The notes beneath the pieces are model-generated. The model had not been told where the DNA came from and ran no database searches. It saw only the letters and a list, made by a program, of their open reading frames with translations. Positions 1 through 9,806 of a stretch of DNA of 64,000 bases are shown here, in pieces. Position 1 is the first letter of the stretch, and each line of letters starts with the position of its first letter. Source of the DNA: Pirellulales bacterium (lineage in GTDB: Bacteria > Planctomycetota > Planctomycetia > Pirellulales > JAICIG01); NCBI GenBank assembly GCA_035533075.1, contig DATLUO010000215.1, positions 1-64,000 of the forward strand. Direction: 5' to 3'. A program made the translations under genes and the position numbers.

Positions 1-1344
1 CGCTTGGATCACGTCGCGCGTGGCCAGCAGCATCTCACCCAGGCGATCGAGCGTCGGCCGCATGGCGGCGTGCATCGCCTGCAAAAGCTTCACCTGGTGC
101 TCGCTTCGCAGCGCTTCCAGCCGCTGGGCGATGTTCGCTTCGGCGTCGATCGCATCGAAGGGCGTCTGCCGATAACTGGCGCTGACGATGTGTCCGGCCA
201 GGGCATAATAGTCTTTGGTCGTGATGGCGTCGAACTTGTGGTCGTGACAGCGGGCACAAGCGACGGTCAGTGCCAGAAAGGTCTTGGAAAAGACGTCGAT
301 CTTGTTGTCGGTGCGGTCCAGCTCGTCGGCCTTCAGCTCGACGGGCGAATGGACCTCCTCGCCCAAGAACCAGAAGCCGGTGCCGAGCACCGACTCGTTG
401 AAGCCGCGCTCGGGATTTCGCCGCGGCCCGTCGAGCAAGTCGCCCGCCACGTGCTCGACGACGAACTGATTGTACGGCACGTCGGCGTTGAGCGCGCGGA
501 TGACGTAGTCGCGATACTGCCAGGCATTGGGAATCGTGTAATCGAACTCATGCCCCTTGCTTTCGGCGTACCGCACCAGGTCGAGCCAGTGCCGGCCCCA
601 GCGCTCGCCGAAATGTGGGGAGGCGAGCAGGCGATCGACCACCCGTGCGAAGGCATCCGGCCGGTCGTCCGACAAAAAATCCGCAATCTCTTCGGGCGTC
701 GGCGGCAGGCCGATCAGATCGAACGTTGCTCGCCGCAGCAGTGTTGGTTTGTCGGCCGAACCGACGGGCGCGAGCCCCGCCGCCTCCAGCCGCGATAAGA
801 TCCAAACATCGGTCGATGAGCGGGGCCAACTCCTGGCGTCGATCGCCGGCAACGGGTGTTTGCCCAGCGGCTGAAAACACCAGTGCATGGCGCGCTCGCC
901 CAGGTTGAACGTGGAGCCGGCGGGGGCTTTCTGGGCAACAGCAGATTCGGCCGGCCATGCGGCGCCCTGCTCGACCCAACGCCGCAGGGCCGCGACCTGC
1001 TTATCGGCCAGCTTTCCGGTGGGAGGCATTTGATACACTTCGCCATAAGAGACCGCGTCGATGAGCAGACTTTCATCCGGTTTGCCGGGCACAATGGCCG
1101 GTCCGGTATCTCCACCATCCAGCAGAGCTCTGCGCGAATCGAGCCGCAGATGTCCCTTCTGTTGCTGAGCGCTGTGACATTTATGGCAATGTTCGACGAA
1201 CAGCGGCCGGATGACCTTCTCGAAGAACTCGGTCTGCTCTGCCGAGAAGATCGGTGGCGCGGCGCTCGGCTCTTCAGCCAGAGCGGACGTCAACACCGAC
1301 AACATCAAGAGGGTGATCGCCGACGGACGGCTCGCTGGTCGCAT
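1..1344 (-). CDS. Exported DUF1549-type protein with planctomycete cytochrome c domain (3' end beyond window)
   Basis: The frame is open from an ATG at 1344 to the left window edge, so the C-terminus is missing. The product starts with a signal peptide (MRPASRPS then a hydrophobic LLMLSVLTSALA stretch). It continues into a PSCyt1-type heme domain with the CxxCH motif C-H-K-C-H near residue 55 and a following 'MPPTGKL' segment, and then into a DUF1549-like domain ('FDLIGLPPTPEEI', 'HFGERWGRHWLDLVRYAES'). A second cysteine motif, 'CARCHDHKFD', lies near residue 370. Proteins of this family are abundant in planctomycetes and are usually paired with DUF1501 proteins; their biochemical role is not settled. 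The next gene upstream on this strand is rnhA. Family assignment is by motif and is fairly certain; function is unknown. Confidence 0.85.
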   Translation of the reverse strand, partial: MRPASRPSAITLLMLSVLTSALAEEPSAAPPIFSAEQTEFFEKVIRPLFVEHCHKCHSAQQQKGHLRLDSRRALLDGGDTGPAIVPGKPDESLLIDAVSYGEVYQMPPTGKLADKQVAALRRWVEQGAAWPAESAVAQKAPAGSTFNLGERAMHWCFQPLGKHPLPAIDARSWPRSSTDVWILSRLEAAGLAPVGSADKPTLLRRATFDLIGLPPTPEEIADFLSDDRPDAFARVVDRLLASPHFGERWGRHWLDLVRYAESKGHEFDYTIPNAWQYRDYVIRALNADVPYNQFVVEHVAGDLLDGPRRNPERGFNESVLGTGFWFLGEEVHSPVELKADELDRTDNKIDVFSKTFLALTVACARCHDHKFDAITTKDYYALAGHIVSASYRQTPFDAIDAEANIAQRLEALRSEHQVKLLQAMHAAMRPTLDRLGEMLLATRDVIQA

Positions 1345-1437
1345 CGTGGTTTTTCGGGGAGGCGATTGGGGTGGGAGCGGCCGGCCGAACCCCTCGGCCG
1401 CGACCTCCATCGTAGCCGCGGTCTCGAAAAGACTCAA

Positions 1438-1914
1438 TCAGCGCCGCAGGTACTGCTGATACGCGGCGACGGCCAGCTCGTCGCAACGGTCGTTCTCGGC
1501 GTGGCCGCTGTGGCCGGCGACGCGCGTGTATTGGAGCGAGTGCCGCGCAATCAACTCGTCGAGCTTCCGCCAGAGGTCTTCGTTCTTGACCTCCTTCAGG
1601 CTTTTTCCCTCGCGCCGCCGCCAGCCGTTGGCTTTCCATTTCGCCAGCCATTCGCTGAGTCCTTTGCCCACATAGACGCTGTCGGTGAGGAGCTCGACAT
1701 GGGACGGAGATTTCAGGGCTTCCAGTCCACGCACGACGGCCGTCAATTCCATGCGGTTGTTCGTGGTCTCCGGGTCGCCGCCGCTGGCGACCAGTTCTTT
1801 GCCGGAGTTCGGATGTTGCAGGATGAACGCCCAACCGCCCGGCCCCGGATTGCCGCTGCACGCGCCGTCGGTGTAGAGCAGCACATGGGGAAGATCGGTT
1901 TGTGGATTCGGCAT
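1438..1914 (-). CDS. rnhA: Ribonuclease HI
   Basis: The 158-residue product matches the usual length of bacterial RNase HI, which cleaves the RNA strand of RNA-DNA hybrids in the cytoplasm. The catalytic DEDD set is visible in order: 'YTDGACSGNPGPGGW' (first Asp), 'NNRMELTAV' (Glu), 'LLTDSVYV' (Asp) and 'ENDRCDELA' (last Asp). The conserved 'VAGHSGH' segment is also present. The ATG at 1914 directly abuts the TAA stop of the Uma2-like gene (1917-1915), with no spacer, so the two are probably cotranscribed and translationally coupled. The gene looks intact. Confidence 0.95.
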   Translation of the reverse strand: MPNPQTDLPHVLLYTDGACSGNPGPGGWAFILQHPNSGKELVASGGDPETTNNRMELTAVVRGLEALKSPSHVELLTDSVYVGKGLSEWLAKWKANGWRRREGKSLKEVKNEDLWRKLDELIARHSLQYTRVAGHSGHAENDRCDELAVAAYQQYLRR

Positions 1915-2655
1915 TTAGCTTCCCGATTCACCAAGCCGCCGTCGTAGTTCGGCCAACTCCTGGCGAAGCTGCTCGTTTTCGGCGGCGATGCGATCGCGTT
2001 CGGCCAAGATACGAGCGCGCTCGGCGACGGCGACGTCGCGTTCAGCCGATGCTAAAGCCAGCAACTCCAACGCTGGCGGCAGTAACTGCCCAATGACCGG
2101 ATCGTAGACCCGCAGGTCCTCGCCCTGTGCTTCGAAGTGCAGGCCGGTGGCCTCGCTGACCAGTCGCCCATCGAGCGGTTCCAGCGCGACGTATTTGCCG
2201 TTATCGAGCCGATAGCCTTGCAGTTTCGGGTCGAGGTACTCGCCCCGCGGATCGAAGAGCAGATATTCTCTAACGCCGAGAACGTTCTGGTAGAGCCGCT
2301 TTTTCTTGCCGAGGTCCTCCGCCTTGGTGCTCTTACTGGTCAACTCGATGATCAAGTCGGGAGCGGCTTCTTCCCACACCAGATAATAGTCGCGCTGCTT
2401 CTCCTTTGCCACGCCGCGAACGAAAAAAACGTCGGGAGCGACGTGCTTTCGCTTATCGCCGGGAACGTAGTACATCAGCATATTGCCCGACACATAAACC
2501 ATTGGCTCATCGGTAAAGTAGCGGTCAAGCACATCGATCAGGTCGAAAAGATTGCGACGATGGACCGGAGTTTCAGCCACAGGACGGCCATCTCCACTAG
2601 GATAGATCGTGTGGTCGACCGTGCCCGGCGATTGCGGCGTAGGTGTAAGGTGCAT
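1915..2655 (-). CDS. Uma2 family (DUF820) endonuclease-like protein
   Basis: The product has the Uma2/DUF820 restriction-endonuclease-like fold signature: 'PDVFFVRG', 'PDLIIELTSKST', then a lysine/tyrosine-containing helix and 'GVREYLLFDP'. The last 50 or so residues (alternating AERARILAERDRI and ENEQLRQELAELRR) form a predicted coiled coil typical of the planctomycete and cyanobacterial versions. I chose the ATG at 2655 (MHLTPTPQ) because the family usually begins shortly before the 'HRRNLFDLIDVL' region and a GAGAGAG stretch lies just upstream. The frame is open to an ATG at 2757, which would add 34 poorly conserved-looking residues. The role is unknown; the family is often multicopy. The stop codon touches the rnhA start. 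Confidence 0.8.
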   Translation of the reverse strand: MHLTPTPQSPGTVDHTIYPSGDGRPVAETPVHRRNLFDLIDVLDRYFTDEPMVYVSGNMLMYYVPGDKRKHVAPDVFFVRGVAKEKQRDYYLVWEEAAPDLIIELTSKSTKAEDLGKKKRLYQNVLGVREYLLFDPRGEYLDPKLQGYRLDNGKYVALEPLDGRLVSEATGLHFEAQGEDLRVYDPVIGQLLPPALELLALASAERDVAVAERARILAERDRIAAENEQLRQELAELRRRLGESGS

Positions 2656-2800
2656 TTTCGCTCTCTCGACGGCGACGCGGACAGGTGCTCTCTGCATAAA
2701 AGTGTATCCCGCGGAAGTGCATCGCGACAAGCTACTTTTCGAGCGACTGTTGTGCATCTCAATCAGAAATCGGCGACCGACGTTAGCGACCGGGACTCGA

Positions 2801-5800
2801 TCAATTCCGCACTTTGACGTAGATCGTCACTTTTTGTCCCGCGACATCGACCGTTGTCGGCTCTTCGGCGGCCAGTGCCGAATTTCGGATCGCAACGGCG
2901 AGTGTCTCTGATCGGATGTAGTCGCCGAAACCGTCGATGGCCCTGCGGACGTCAGCAGAATCCGTCACGATGCTCAGCATGATCCGGTCGGTAAACTGAC
3001 AGTTCTTCTCCTTCCGTAGGTTCTGCACGGCATGAACCAGCTCGCGGGCCACGCCTTCGATCAGCAAATCGTCCGTCAACTCCGTCGAGACCACCACGAC
3101 GGCCCGCGTGCCCTGCGCGGCGGCCCAGCCGGGCTTGGCCTGCAAACGCACTTGAATATCACTCGAGTCGAGCGTCACCGGGCCATCCGCCATATCGAGC
3201 GTGACTTGCCCCTCGGCTTCGAGCCTGGCGAGCAGTGCCGCCGCGTCGGCCGCCGCGAGGGCCTGCTTTAGTGCCGGCAACCGTTTGCCGAGCCGCGGCC
3301 CCAGCCGCTTCAAGTCGGGCAACACCGTGTAGGTGATGTATTGATCGGCCCGCGGAATGAACTCCACCTGCTTCACGTTCAGCTCTTCGCGAATCAGGCC
3401 GGTATGCGCTTCCAGCCAGGCCTGATATTGCGGATGTACCAGCACCACCTCCACCTTGGCCAAGGGCTGACGTACCTTCAGCTTCGCTCCCATGCGAGCA
3501 CTGCGGCCCAGCGAAACAATCTCCCGCACCAACTCCATCTGCTCCGAAAGGGCTTCATCGACCAGCGTCTGATCGCCGGCCGGATAGTCGCACAGGTGTA
3601 CGCTTTCCAAGGCCCGGCCGGTCGCTTCGACCGCCAGATTCTGCCACAGCGTTTCGGCCAGAAACGGCACGAAGGGGGCGATCAGCTTGGTCGTCGTCAG
3701 CAGGCATTCGTAAAGCGTCCAGTAGGCGTCGAGCTTATCGACGGTGTGCTCGCCGCTCCAGTAGCGGTCGCGGCTGCGGCGCACGTACCAGTTGCTCAAG
3801 GCGTCGACAAAGGCGGTGATCCGGCCGCAGGCGGTGAAGTTGTCGTAGGCGTCCATCCGCTCGGTCACCGCCAGCGCGGTGCGATTCAACTCGCTGAGAA
3901 TCCAGCGGTCGAGCTCGTTGCGCTCAGAAACCGGCCGATAGCCCTTGCCGGTTGAGAGTGCGCCCGCGTTGAGTTGGCTAATATCTCCGGAGAGTGACTC
4001 GCCTGGATCGAACTTGTCGATGTTGGCGTAAATCACGAAAAAGCTGTAGACGTTCCAGAGCCGCAGCAGAAACTCGGGGATGCTGTCTTTGATGGCCTGC
4101 TCGTTGTAACGGATGGAGGTCCACGGGGCCTGGTTGGCGAAGAAATACCAGCGCAGAGCGTCGGCCCCGTAGCGGTCGAAGATTTCTCGCGGCTCGCGGT
4201 AGTTCCGCTTGCTTTTGGACATCTTTTGCCCGTCTTCGCCCAGCATCAAACCGAGCACGATGCAGTTGCGGAACGGATGCGGGTACTCGCGCTTCGGCGC
4301 GGCCGGATCGCGGCTGTCGGCGCGGCCGAACAAGAGCGTGCTGATGGCGAGCTGGCTGTAGAACCAGCCCCGCGTCTGGTCGAGCGCCTCGCTGATGAAG
4401 TCGGCCGGAAATTGTGAGGCGAATCGTTCTTGGCCCTGGTGCGGATAGCCCCACTGGGCAAACGGCATCGCGCCTGAATCGTACCAGCAGTCGATCACCT
4501 CGCTCACCCTCCGCATGCGCTTGCCCGGCGCTCGCGGCGAGTCGTAGGTGACGGCGTCGATATACGGCTTATGGACCTTCAAGTCGTCGGGCAAGCTGGG
4601 CTTGGCCCGCTTGGCCGCTTGCCAGACTTCCGTGCCGCTCACGCCGGGCTTGGCCAGCAGCTCGGCATAACTGGCCACCGCCTCACTATGGCCGGTCTCT
4701 TCGCAGACCCAGATCGGCAGCGGCGTGCCCCAGTAGCGTTCGCGCGACAGCGCCCAGTCGACGTTCGTCTCCAGAAAGTTGCCGAAACGTCCGTCGCGAA
4801 TATGTTCGGGCAGCCAGTTGATCTGGCGGTTGTTGGCCAGCATCTCGTCTTTGAAACGGCTGGTGCGGATAAACCAGCTTCGCCGCGGATACTGGATGAG
4901 CGGATCTTCGTCCGCCCTCCAGCAGAACGGATATTCGTGCAGGTACTGCTCCTGGTGATAGAGCAGGCCGCGGCGGCGCAGCTCACGGGCGATGTCTTTG
5001 TCGGCCTCTTTGACCCAGCGGCCTTCATAATCGGGCGCTTCGGCGGTGAACTTGCCGTCGGGCGCCACGGCGCAGATCAGCTCCGGCCCTCGCCCCGGTT
5101 CGAACCGCTCGATCTCGCGTGCCAGCACCTCGAAGTCAACCTCACCGAAGGCCGGCGCCTGGTGAACCACGCCCGTGCCGCTATCGACCGTCACGAAGTC
5201 GGCCGGCACAACGCGCCAGGCGATATGCTGCCAACCGCCCGTCTTGAGCTGTCCTTCGACTTCGCCCAGCGAGCGATAGTAATAATCCAAGGGCGGCACA
5301 TAGCGTCGGCCGATCAACTCGCGCCCGGAGAGCGTCTTTTCAACCGTCAACTCTCGTCCGACTTTGGCCGCGATCGTTTCGACAAGCGCCGAGGCGACGA
5401 TCAACTTGCCGCCGTGCGGATCTTCGCCGTCGGCCACCAGGGAGTATTCTAATTCTGGGCGTACGGCGGCGAACTGGTTGCTGGGCAGGGTCCACGGCGT
5501 GGTGGTCCAAACCAGTAGGGACGTACCGGGCTCATCGACCAGCGGAAAACGCACGTAAACGCTGGGATCAGCCACCTCGCGATAGCCCTGGCCGACCTCG
5601 CCGGAGCTGAGGGCGGTGCCGCCTTGTGCCCACCACCACACGATCTTGTGCCCTTGATAGAGCAGCCCGCGGTCGAACAGATTCTTCAGCGACCACCAAA
5701 CGCTTTCCACGTAACTTTGGTGATACGTGACGTAGGCTTCGTCGAGCTTGATCCAAAAGCCGATCCGCTCGGTCAGCCGTTCCCACTCCTGCATGTAGCG

Positions 5801-6175
5801 CCAGACGCTTTCCTGGCAGCGATGGATGAACGGCTCGACCCCGTAGGCTTCGATTTCTTCCTTGGAATGGATGCCGAGTTCTTTGCAGACCTCGACTTCG
5901 ACCGGCAGCCCGTGCGTATCCCAGCCGGCTTTGCGTTCGCAGCGGTAGCCGCGCATGGTGCGGTAGCGCGGGAAGAGATCCTTGATGGCCCGCGTCAGGC
6001 AGTGGCCGGGGTGCGGCATGCCGTTGGCCGTGGGCGGACCCTCGAAAAACACGAACGGCGGCGAATTGGCCCGCCGCGCCAGCGATTGATCGTAAATCCG
6101 CCGCTCGTTCCAGAAGCGGATGATTTCGGTTTCGATTGCGGGAAAACGAGGGTTGGCTTCGACGGGACGAAACAT
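2801..6175 (-). CDS. ileS: Isoleucyl-tRNA synthetase
   Basis: This 1,124-residue class I synthetase charges tRNA-Ile. The HIGH-type motif appears as 'HPGH' near residues 55-58 and the 'KMSKS' loop near 651-655. The editing domain with '[14 protein letters not shown]' lies at about 223-236, and '[14 protein letters not shown]' precedes KMSKS. The C-terminal half contains the anticodon-binding 'RDRYWSG' region and a long extension. The length and long C-terminal region without an obvious Cys4 zinc finger fit the eukaryote-like (type 2) IleS form rather than the roughly 940-residue E. coli form; that subtype call is an inference. The start ATG at 6175 is followed immediately by family-like sequence. 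The gene looks intact. Confidence 0.95.
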   Translation of the reverse strand: MFRPVEANPRFPAIETEIIRFWNERRIYDQSLARRANSPPFVFFEGPPTANGMPHPGHCLTRAIKDLFPRYRTMRGYRCERKAGWDTHGLPVEVEVCKELGIHSKEEIEAYGVEPFIHRCQESVWRYMQEWERLTERIGFWIKLDEAYVTYHQSYVESVWWSLKNLFDRGLLYQGHKIVWWWAQGGTALSSGEVGQGYREVADPSVYVRFPLVDEPGTSLLVWTTTPWTLPSNQFAAVRPELEYSLVADGEDPHGGKLIVASALVETIAAKVGRELTVEKTLSGRELIGRRYVPPLDYYYRSLGEVEGQLKTGGWQHIAWRVVPADFVTVDSGTGVVHQAPAFGEVDFEVLAREIERFEPGRGPELICAVAPDGKFTAEAPDYEGRWVKEADKDIARELRRRGLLYHQEQYLHEYPFCWRADEDPLIQYPRRSWFIRTSRFKDEMLANNRQINWLPEHIRDGRFGNFLETNVDWALSRERYWGTPLPIWVCEETGHSEAVASYAELLAKPGVSGTEVWQAAKRAKPSLPDDLKVHKPYIDAVTYDSPRAPGKRMRRVSEVIDCWYDSGAMPFAQWGYPHQGQERFASQFPADFISEALDQTRGWFYSQLAISTLLFGRADSRDPAAPKREYPHPFRNCIVLGLMLGEDGQKMSKSKRNYREPREIFDRYGADALRWYFFANQAPWTSIRYNEQAIKDSIPEFLLRLWNVYSFFVIYANIDKFDPGESLSGDISQLNAGALSTGKGYRPVSERNELDRWILSELNRTALAVTERMDAYDNFTACGRITAFVDALSNWYVRRSRDRYWSGEHTVDKLDAYWTLYECLLTTTKLIAPFVPFLAETLWQNLAVEATGRALESVHLCDYPAGDQTLVDEALSEQMELVREIVSLGRSARMGAKLKVRQPLAKVEVVLVHPQYQAWLEAHTGLIREELNVKQVEFIPRADQYITYTVLPDLKRLGPRLGKRLPALKQALAAADAAALLARLEAEGQVTLDMADGPVTLDSSDIQVRLQAKPGWAAAQGTRAVVVVSTELTDDLLIEGVARELVHAVQNLRKEKNCQFTDRIMLSIVTDSADVRRAIDGFGDYIRSETLAVAIRNSALAAEEPTTVDVAGQKVTIYVKVRN

Positions 6176-6296
6176 GGCCTACTGGGCGGGTCGATGATGA
6201 ACGAAACCGCAAGTAGACCGCGCAGGCCCCGAATTTTCAACGCCGGTGCAACTCAAGCCAACGCCTGCCATCCATCAATCGACGACTGACAGGACA

Positions 6297-6410
6297 CTAC
6301 GCCTCCGCCTTCGGCGATTTGCCTCCGGCCTTGGCCCTCTGCGTCCGTTCGTTTTTGAGACGCCGCTTGATCTTCTTACGACGGTTGACCGTCGAACGAT
6401 TCGCACCCAT
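6297..6410 (-). CDS. Small basic protein, 37 residues
   Basis: A 38-codon frame starts at ATG 6410 with AGGAG placed about 7 bases upstream, a good ribosome binding site. The product (starting MGANRSTVNRRKKI) is extremely rich in Lys and Arg and has a flexible Gly/Lys/Ala tail. I do not recognise a named family. The composition suggests nucleic-acid or ribosome binding, which is inference only. It lies downstream of the hemerythrin-like gene on the same strand, and an inverted-repeat pair (6431-6518) sits between them, ending 20 bp before the start codon. The frame could be read further upstream (to 6482), but that stretch is repeat DNA. Confidence 0.55.
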   Translation of the reverse strand: MGANRSTVNRRKKIKRRLKNERTQRAKAGGKSPKAEA

Positions 6411-6430
6411 GCAGTTGCTCCTGTTCGTAA

Positions 6431-6518
6431 GGTGGGACCAGCGAGCTTGCGAGCGCTGGCCCACCGTAATCAATATCGCCAACGGTGGGCCGGCGCTCGC
6501 AAGCTCGCTGGTCCCACC
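6431..6518. repeat. Inverted pair of dispersed palindromic element (family B)
   Basis: Two 37-base arms, 6431-6467 and 6482-6518, are reverse complements with one mismatch and are separated by 14 bases. The unit reads GGTGGGACCAGCGAGCTTGC on one side and ends GCGCCGGCCCACC. Related single copies follow lpxB (38532-38572) and flank a hairpin after the VOC gene (50731-50880). Each unit contains its own short palindrome (GCGAGCTTGCGAGC). The family behaves like REP-type intergenic repeats. Confidence 0.8.
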
Positions 6519-6532
6519 CTACGACCTTATAC

Positions 6533-7003
6533 TTATAGCAGCCCCAGCAATCGCTCTCGCTCATCGCGCTCGCGCACTTCGTCGATCAACAGCATCTCGC
6601 GTTGGTTGTGATCGTTGATCTCTTCCAGCAGGTGGCTCAGACAGGTGCAAACTTCACCTACCGTCAGATAATCGGTCGGCGACGCTTGCTCCAGCCGGTC
6701 GACCGCCACTCGCAGTCGCCTGCGAAACTCGTCGTGTTCCCGTCGCAACGCGGCGATCTGGCCGCGCAGGTCCGGGTAACGGCGACTTTCGATGGTAGGA
6801 AGATAACCTTCACGCTCCTCCAACTCAAGAATGTGTTCCAGATGGCGATGGAACGAGTTGGCGATGAAGCGCAGGCTGGGCAGCCGGCTGGAACAATCTT
6901 GCGTGCGCAAGGCCCAGTCGATCGTCGTCCGCAGCGCCTCGGCGATGTGCCTGAGCAGTTCGTGCTCGAAAAGCGCCTGCTGTTCGGTAGCCGTGCGATC
7001 CAT
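6533..7003 (-). CDS. Hemerythrin-like HHE domain protein
   Basis: The 156-residue all-helical protein carries spaced metal-ligand-like residues typical of hemerythrin/HHE domains: an early 'EHELLRHI', then 'HRHLEHILELEEREG', 'LRREHDEFRRRL' and a final 'HNQREMLLIDEV'. Such domains bind a di-iron centre and serve in oxygen or NO sensing, iron handling or stress protection. Which of these applies here cannot be told. There is no signal peptide, so it is probably cytoplasmic. The stop codon TAA is followed about 12 bases later by the family B repeat pair. Confidence 0.75.
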   Translation of the reverse strand: MDRTATEQQALFEHELLRHIAEALRTTIDWALRTQDCSSRLPSLRFIANSFHRHLEHILELEEREGYLPTIESRRYPDLRGQIAALRREHDEFRRRLRVAVDRLEQASPTDYLTVGEVCTCLSHLLEEINDHNQREMLLIDEVRERDERERLLGLL

Positions 7004-7069
7004 GATGATCGCCTCCTTTCGCTAATCCACTTCTACCATTGTATGCCCGCGCGGAAACCGCTGCCAGTG

Positions 7070-7807
7070 TCAATCCGACGGATACGGCACCGGCTCGCCA
7101 TTGAGCTCCGCCAACGCGTTCTGGGCGGCCCGCTGCTCGGCTTCTTTCTTGTTGCGGCCCCAGGCGGCGGGAAAACGGGTCCGGCCCACCTGCGCCGCCA
7201 TTTTGAAGCATTTGCTGTGGTCGGGTCCCTTCTCGTCCAGCAGGGCGTAGGTGGGCGTCTGGCCGCGCTCGCGCTGGGAAAGCTGTTGCAACAGCGACTT
7301 GTAGTTGCCCGAATGGTCGCCCCCGGCGGTCAGCTCGATTTCGGGAGCCATATAGGTTTCGATGAAGGCCCGCGACGCTTCGTTGCCGCCGTCCAGATAG
7401 ATGGCCGCGATCAGCGATTCGAACACATCGGCCAACAGCGAGGGCGGCACCGTGGGGTGCGTCGTCATTCCCTTGCCCAGCACCAGGAATTTTTCCAGTC
7501 CCAAGGCCTCGCTCAGCTTGGTGCAGGTCTGCCGGCTGACCACGACCGATTTGATCTTGGTCAGATCGCCTTCGAGGTATTCGGGATACTGCCGGTAGAG
7601 AATTTCGCAGACCACGGCGCCCATGATGGCGTCGCCCAGAAACTCCAACCGCTCGTTCGATCGCAGGCGGTGCGAGGCGCCCGAGGCGTGCGTCAGCGCG
7701 GCGCGCAGCAGTTCCTTGTCCTTAAAGACATAGCCGATGCGGCGTTCGAGCCGCTCGTAATCTTCTTTCCGGTCGGGCGGAGAATCGGGTTCGGCGGTAC
7801 GGCTCAT
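7070..7807 (-). CDS. rnc: Ribonuclease III
   Basis: The 245-residue product contains the RNase III signature 'NERLEFLGDAIMGAVV' near residue 52, with the second acidic cluster 'LADVFESLIAAIYLDGG' near 120. A double-stranded RNA-binding domain occupies the last 75 residues ('NYKSLLQQLSQRERGQTPTY', 'AAQNALAEL'). It processes rRNA precursors and cleaves structured RNAs. It is divergently oriented from the DegP-type protease, with 224 bp between the start codons. Length and motifs are ordinary. Confidence 0.95.
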   Translation of the reverse strand: MSRTAEPDSPPDRKEDYERLERRIGYVFKDKELLRAALTHASGASHRLRSNERLEFLGDAIMGAVVCEILYRQYPEYLEGDLTKIKSVVVSRQTCTKLSEALGLEKFLVLGKGMTTHPTVPPSLLADVFESLIAAIYLDGGNEASRAFIETYMAPEIELTAGGDHSGNYKSLLQQLSQRERGQTPTYALLDEKGPDHSKCFKMAAQVGRTRFPAAWGRNKKEAEQRAAQNALAELNGEPVPYPSD

Positions 7808-7884
7808 GCACAGCTTCCTCGGCGGAAGAGCCCCAGACCATTATGCGTAAGTCTAGTCGGCAACGGCACTTTTTGCAACACAAG

Positions 7885-7951
7885 GTCTTGAACCTAAGAC
7901 CTAAGACCCAAAACCAAGGACCCGAAACGCAAAGGTCTTGGGTCTTAGGTA
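7885..7951. repeat. Short inverted repeats between rnc and the DegP-type gene
   Basis: The divergent intergenic region contains repeated 'ggtcttgggtcttaggt' / 'acctaagacctaagaccc' words in both orientations. They can form a hairpin upstream of the protease gene. The composition suggests a small dispersed repeat rather than a clear promoter. I could not identify convincing -35/-10 elements. Confidence 0.45.
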
Positions 7952-8031
7952 TTTTTTAGCAAGAATCTGCCCCCGTACGGTAACATTCTTTCGTGCAGGC
8001 AGATTCTACGACAGCGAAGGAGGAAGTTTCC

Positions 8032-9615
8032 ATGCAACACATTCGTTCCCATGCCGGACGCGGCGCAATCATGGCAGTCGCCTTGTTGGCGGCGGCGACC
8101 TGGGGTGCCGGCCTCTGGCAAGGCCACACCACCGCTCAAGAGCAGTCGGGCCACCATCAATCGCCCGCTTCGGCCGAAGCGCGGCAGCAAGCCAATACCC
8201 TTTCCACGGCCTTCCGCAAGGCGGCAGAGATGGCCGTGCCAACCGTGGTCACCATCGAGACCCGCAGCAAACCGCACGTGGTGCGCGACTTGCGCGGCAA
8301 CAAAGGCGACGGCAATAAGCGCGACGAAGATCCCTTCAAGGGCCAAAACCCATTCAAGGGGACGCCGTTCGAAGACTTTTTCGGCGACAACGGCGACATG
8401 TTCCGCCACTTCGGCCAGGGCGGCCGTTCGTTCCAGGTTCCGCCACGGCAGGGCATGGGTTCGGGCGTGATCGTCGATAAGAGCGGCATCGTGCTCACCA
8501 ACAATCATGTCGTGGAAGGCGCCGACGAGGTACTGGTCCGCCTTTCCGACGAGCGCGAATTCAAGGCCACCGACATCAAGACCGATCCGGCCACCGACCT
8601 GGCCGTGCTCCGCATTGAAGGGGCCGGTTCGTTGCCCTACGCCAAGCTGGGCGATTCCGATCACCTGCAGATCGGCGACTGGGTGATCGCGGTCGGCAAT
8701 CCGTTCGGTCTCGACTCGACCGTCAGCGCCGGCATCATCAGCAGCAAGGGACGCGAGTTGAACTCCAACCGCCGCTCGCGGTTCTTGCAGACCGATGCCG
8801 CGATCAACCCCGGCAATTCGGGCGGGCCGCTGGTGAATCTCGACGGCGAAGTGGTGGGCATCAACACCGCCATCGCCACCAACAACGGCGGATACCAGGG
8901 CATCGGTTTCGCTATTCCCAGCAACCAGGCCAAGTGGGTCATGCATCAACTCATCAAGTCGGGCGTGGTGCAACGGGCCTATCTCGGCGTGTCGATCGAG
9001 GAGGTCAGCGGCGACCTGGCCCAGAAGTTTGGAGTCGAGCGTCACCACGGCGTGTTGGTGGCCGAGGTCAAGCCGAATACTCCGGCCGCCAAAGCCGGCT
9101 TTGAGGCGGGCGACGTGATCACCGAGTATGCCGGCACGAAAGTGCATTCCCCGCGCGATCTGCAGGAGTTGGTCGAGCGGACGGCGATTGACTCGCAGCA
9201 AGACGTGAAGGTGCTTCGCGACGGCAAGCCGGTCGATCTGAAGGTGGTGGTCAAGCCGCTGCCCAAGGAGTTTGCCGACGTGGGAACGGTGGCCCCGAGT
9301 CATCACGAGTCCGACGAATCGGGCTACACCAGCGAAGCGTTGGGACTGCAAGTCACCGACCTGGACGAGAACAACGCCGAGAAGCTGGGCTTCAAAGACT
9401 ACAAAGGCGTGGTGGTCACAGAGGTGATGCCCGACGGTGTGGCGGCCCAGAACGGTCTCCGCGAAGGAACGCTGATCATGAGCGTGGCCAAGAAGCGCGT
9501 CGAGAACGTCAAGCAGTTCAAGGAAGCGCTGAAAGACGTCGACGCGTCGAAGGGCCTGCTGCTTTGGGTCCGCAGCAACGACCAGAACCGCTTTGTGGTG
9601 TTGAAGAAGCAATAA
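8032..9615 (+). CDS. degP: DegP/HtrA-type periplasmic serine protease
   Basis: The 527-residue precursor starts at ATG 8032, chosen because AAGGAGG lies 8 bases upstream (8017-8023). A signal/anchor segment (MAVALLAAATWGAG) is followed by a trypsin-like domain with the triad visible: His159 in 'LTNNHVVEG', Asp189 in 'DPATDLAVL' and Ser263 in 'NPGNSGGPL'. Two PDZ domains follow ('AYLGVSIEEVSGDLA' with 'GVLVAEV', and a second around 'GVVVTEVMPDGVAAQNGL'). It degrades or refolds misfolded envelope proteins. A Phe/Gly-rich insertion (residues about 100-140) sits where the LA loop is in DegP. A strong intrinsic terminator follows. Confidence 0.93.
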   Translation: MQHIRSHAGRGAIMAVALLAAATWGAGLWQGHTTAQEQSGHHQSPASAEARQQANTLSTAFRKAAEMAVPTVVTIETRSKPHVVRDLRGNKGDGNKRDEDPFKGQNPFKGTPFEDFFGDNGDMFRHFGQGGRSFQVPPRQGMGSGVIVDKSGIVLTNNHVVEGADEVLVRLSDEREFKATDIKTDPATDLAVLRIEGAGSLPYAKLGDSDHLQIGDWVIAVGNPFGLDSTVSAGIISSKGRELNSNRRSRFLQTDAAINPGNSGGPLVNLDGEVVGINTAIATNNGGYQGIGFAIPSNQAKWVMHQLIKSGVVQRAYLGVSIEEVSGDLAQKFGVERHHGVLVAEVKPNTPAAKAGFEAGDVITEYAGTKVHSPRDLQELVERTAIDSQQDVKVLRDGKPVDLKVVVKPLPKEFADVGTVAPSHHESDESGYTSEALGLQVTDLDENNAEKLGFKDYKGVVVTEVMPDGVAAQNGLREGTLIMSVAKKRVENVKQFKEALKDVDASKGLLLWVRSNDQNRFVVLKKQ

Positions 9616-9646
9616 GGCATCGGCCGAGTTGCCACGAGATGGTTTC

Positions 9647-9690
9647 GGCCGGCTGGGGCGGCAATCAAGCCGCTCCGGCCGGTTTTTTTT
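9647..9690 (+). terminator. Rho-independent terminator of the DegP-type gene
   Basis: A GC-rich stem (left arm 9647-9662, right arm 9669-9682) of 14 consecutive pairs including two G-U pairs closes a six-base AATCAA loop. It is followed directly by eight T residues (9683-9690). It begins 31 bases after the protease stop codon. Confidence 0.9.
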
Positions 9691-9806
9691 CCACCCGCCA
9701 AGTTGCTGAACTGCGCGCAATCGTTGGTGGCTGGGGCAGAAGCTGGCCGAGATCGATCCGGTCCTTGCAATAGTTGCCGCCGGCCAGCGATGCCACGGTG
9801 GTGGCG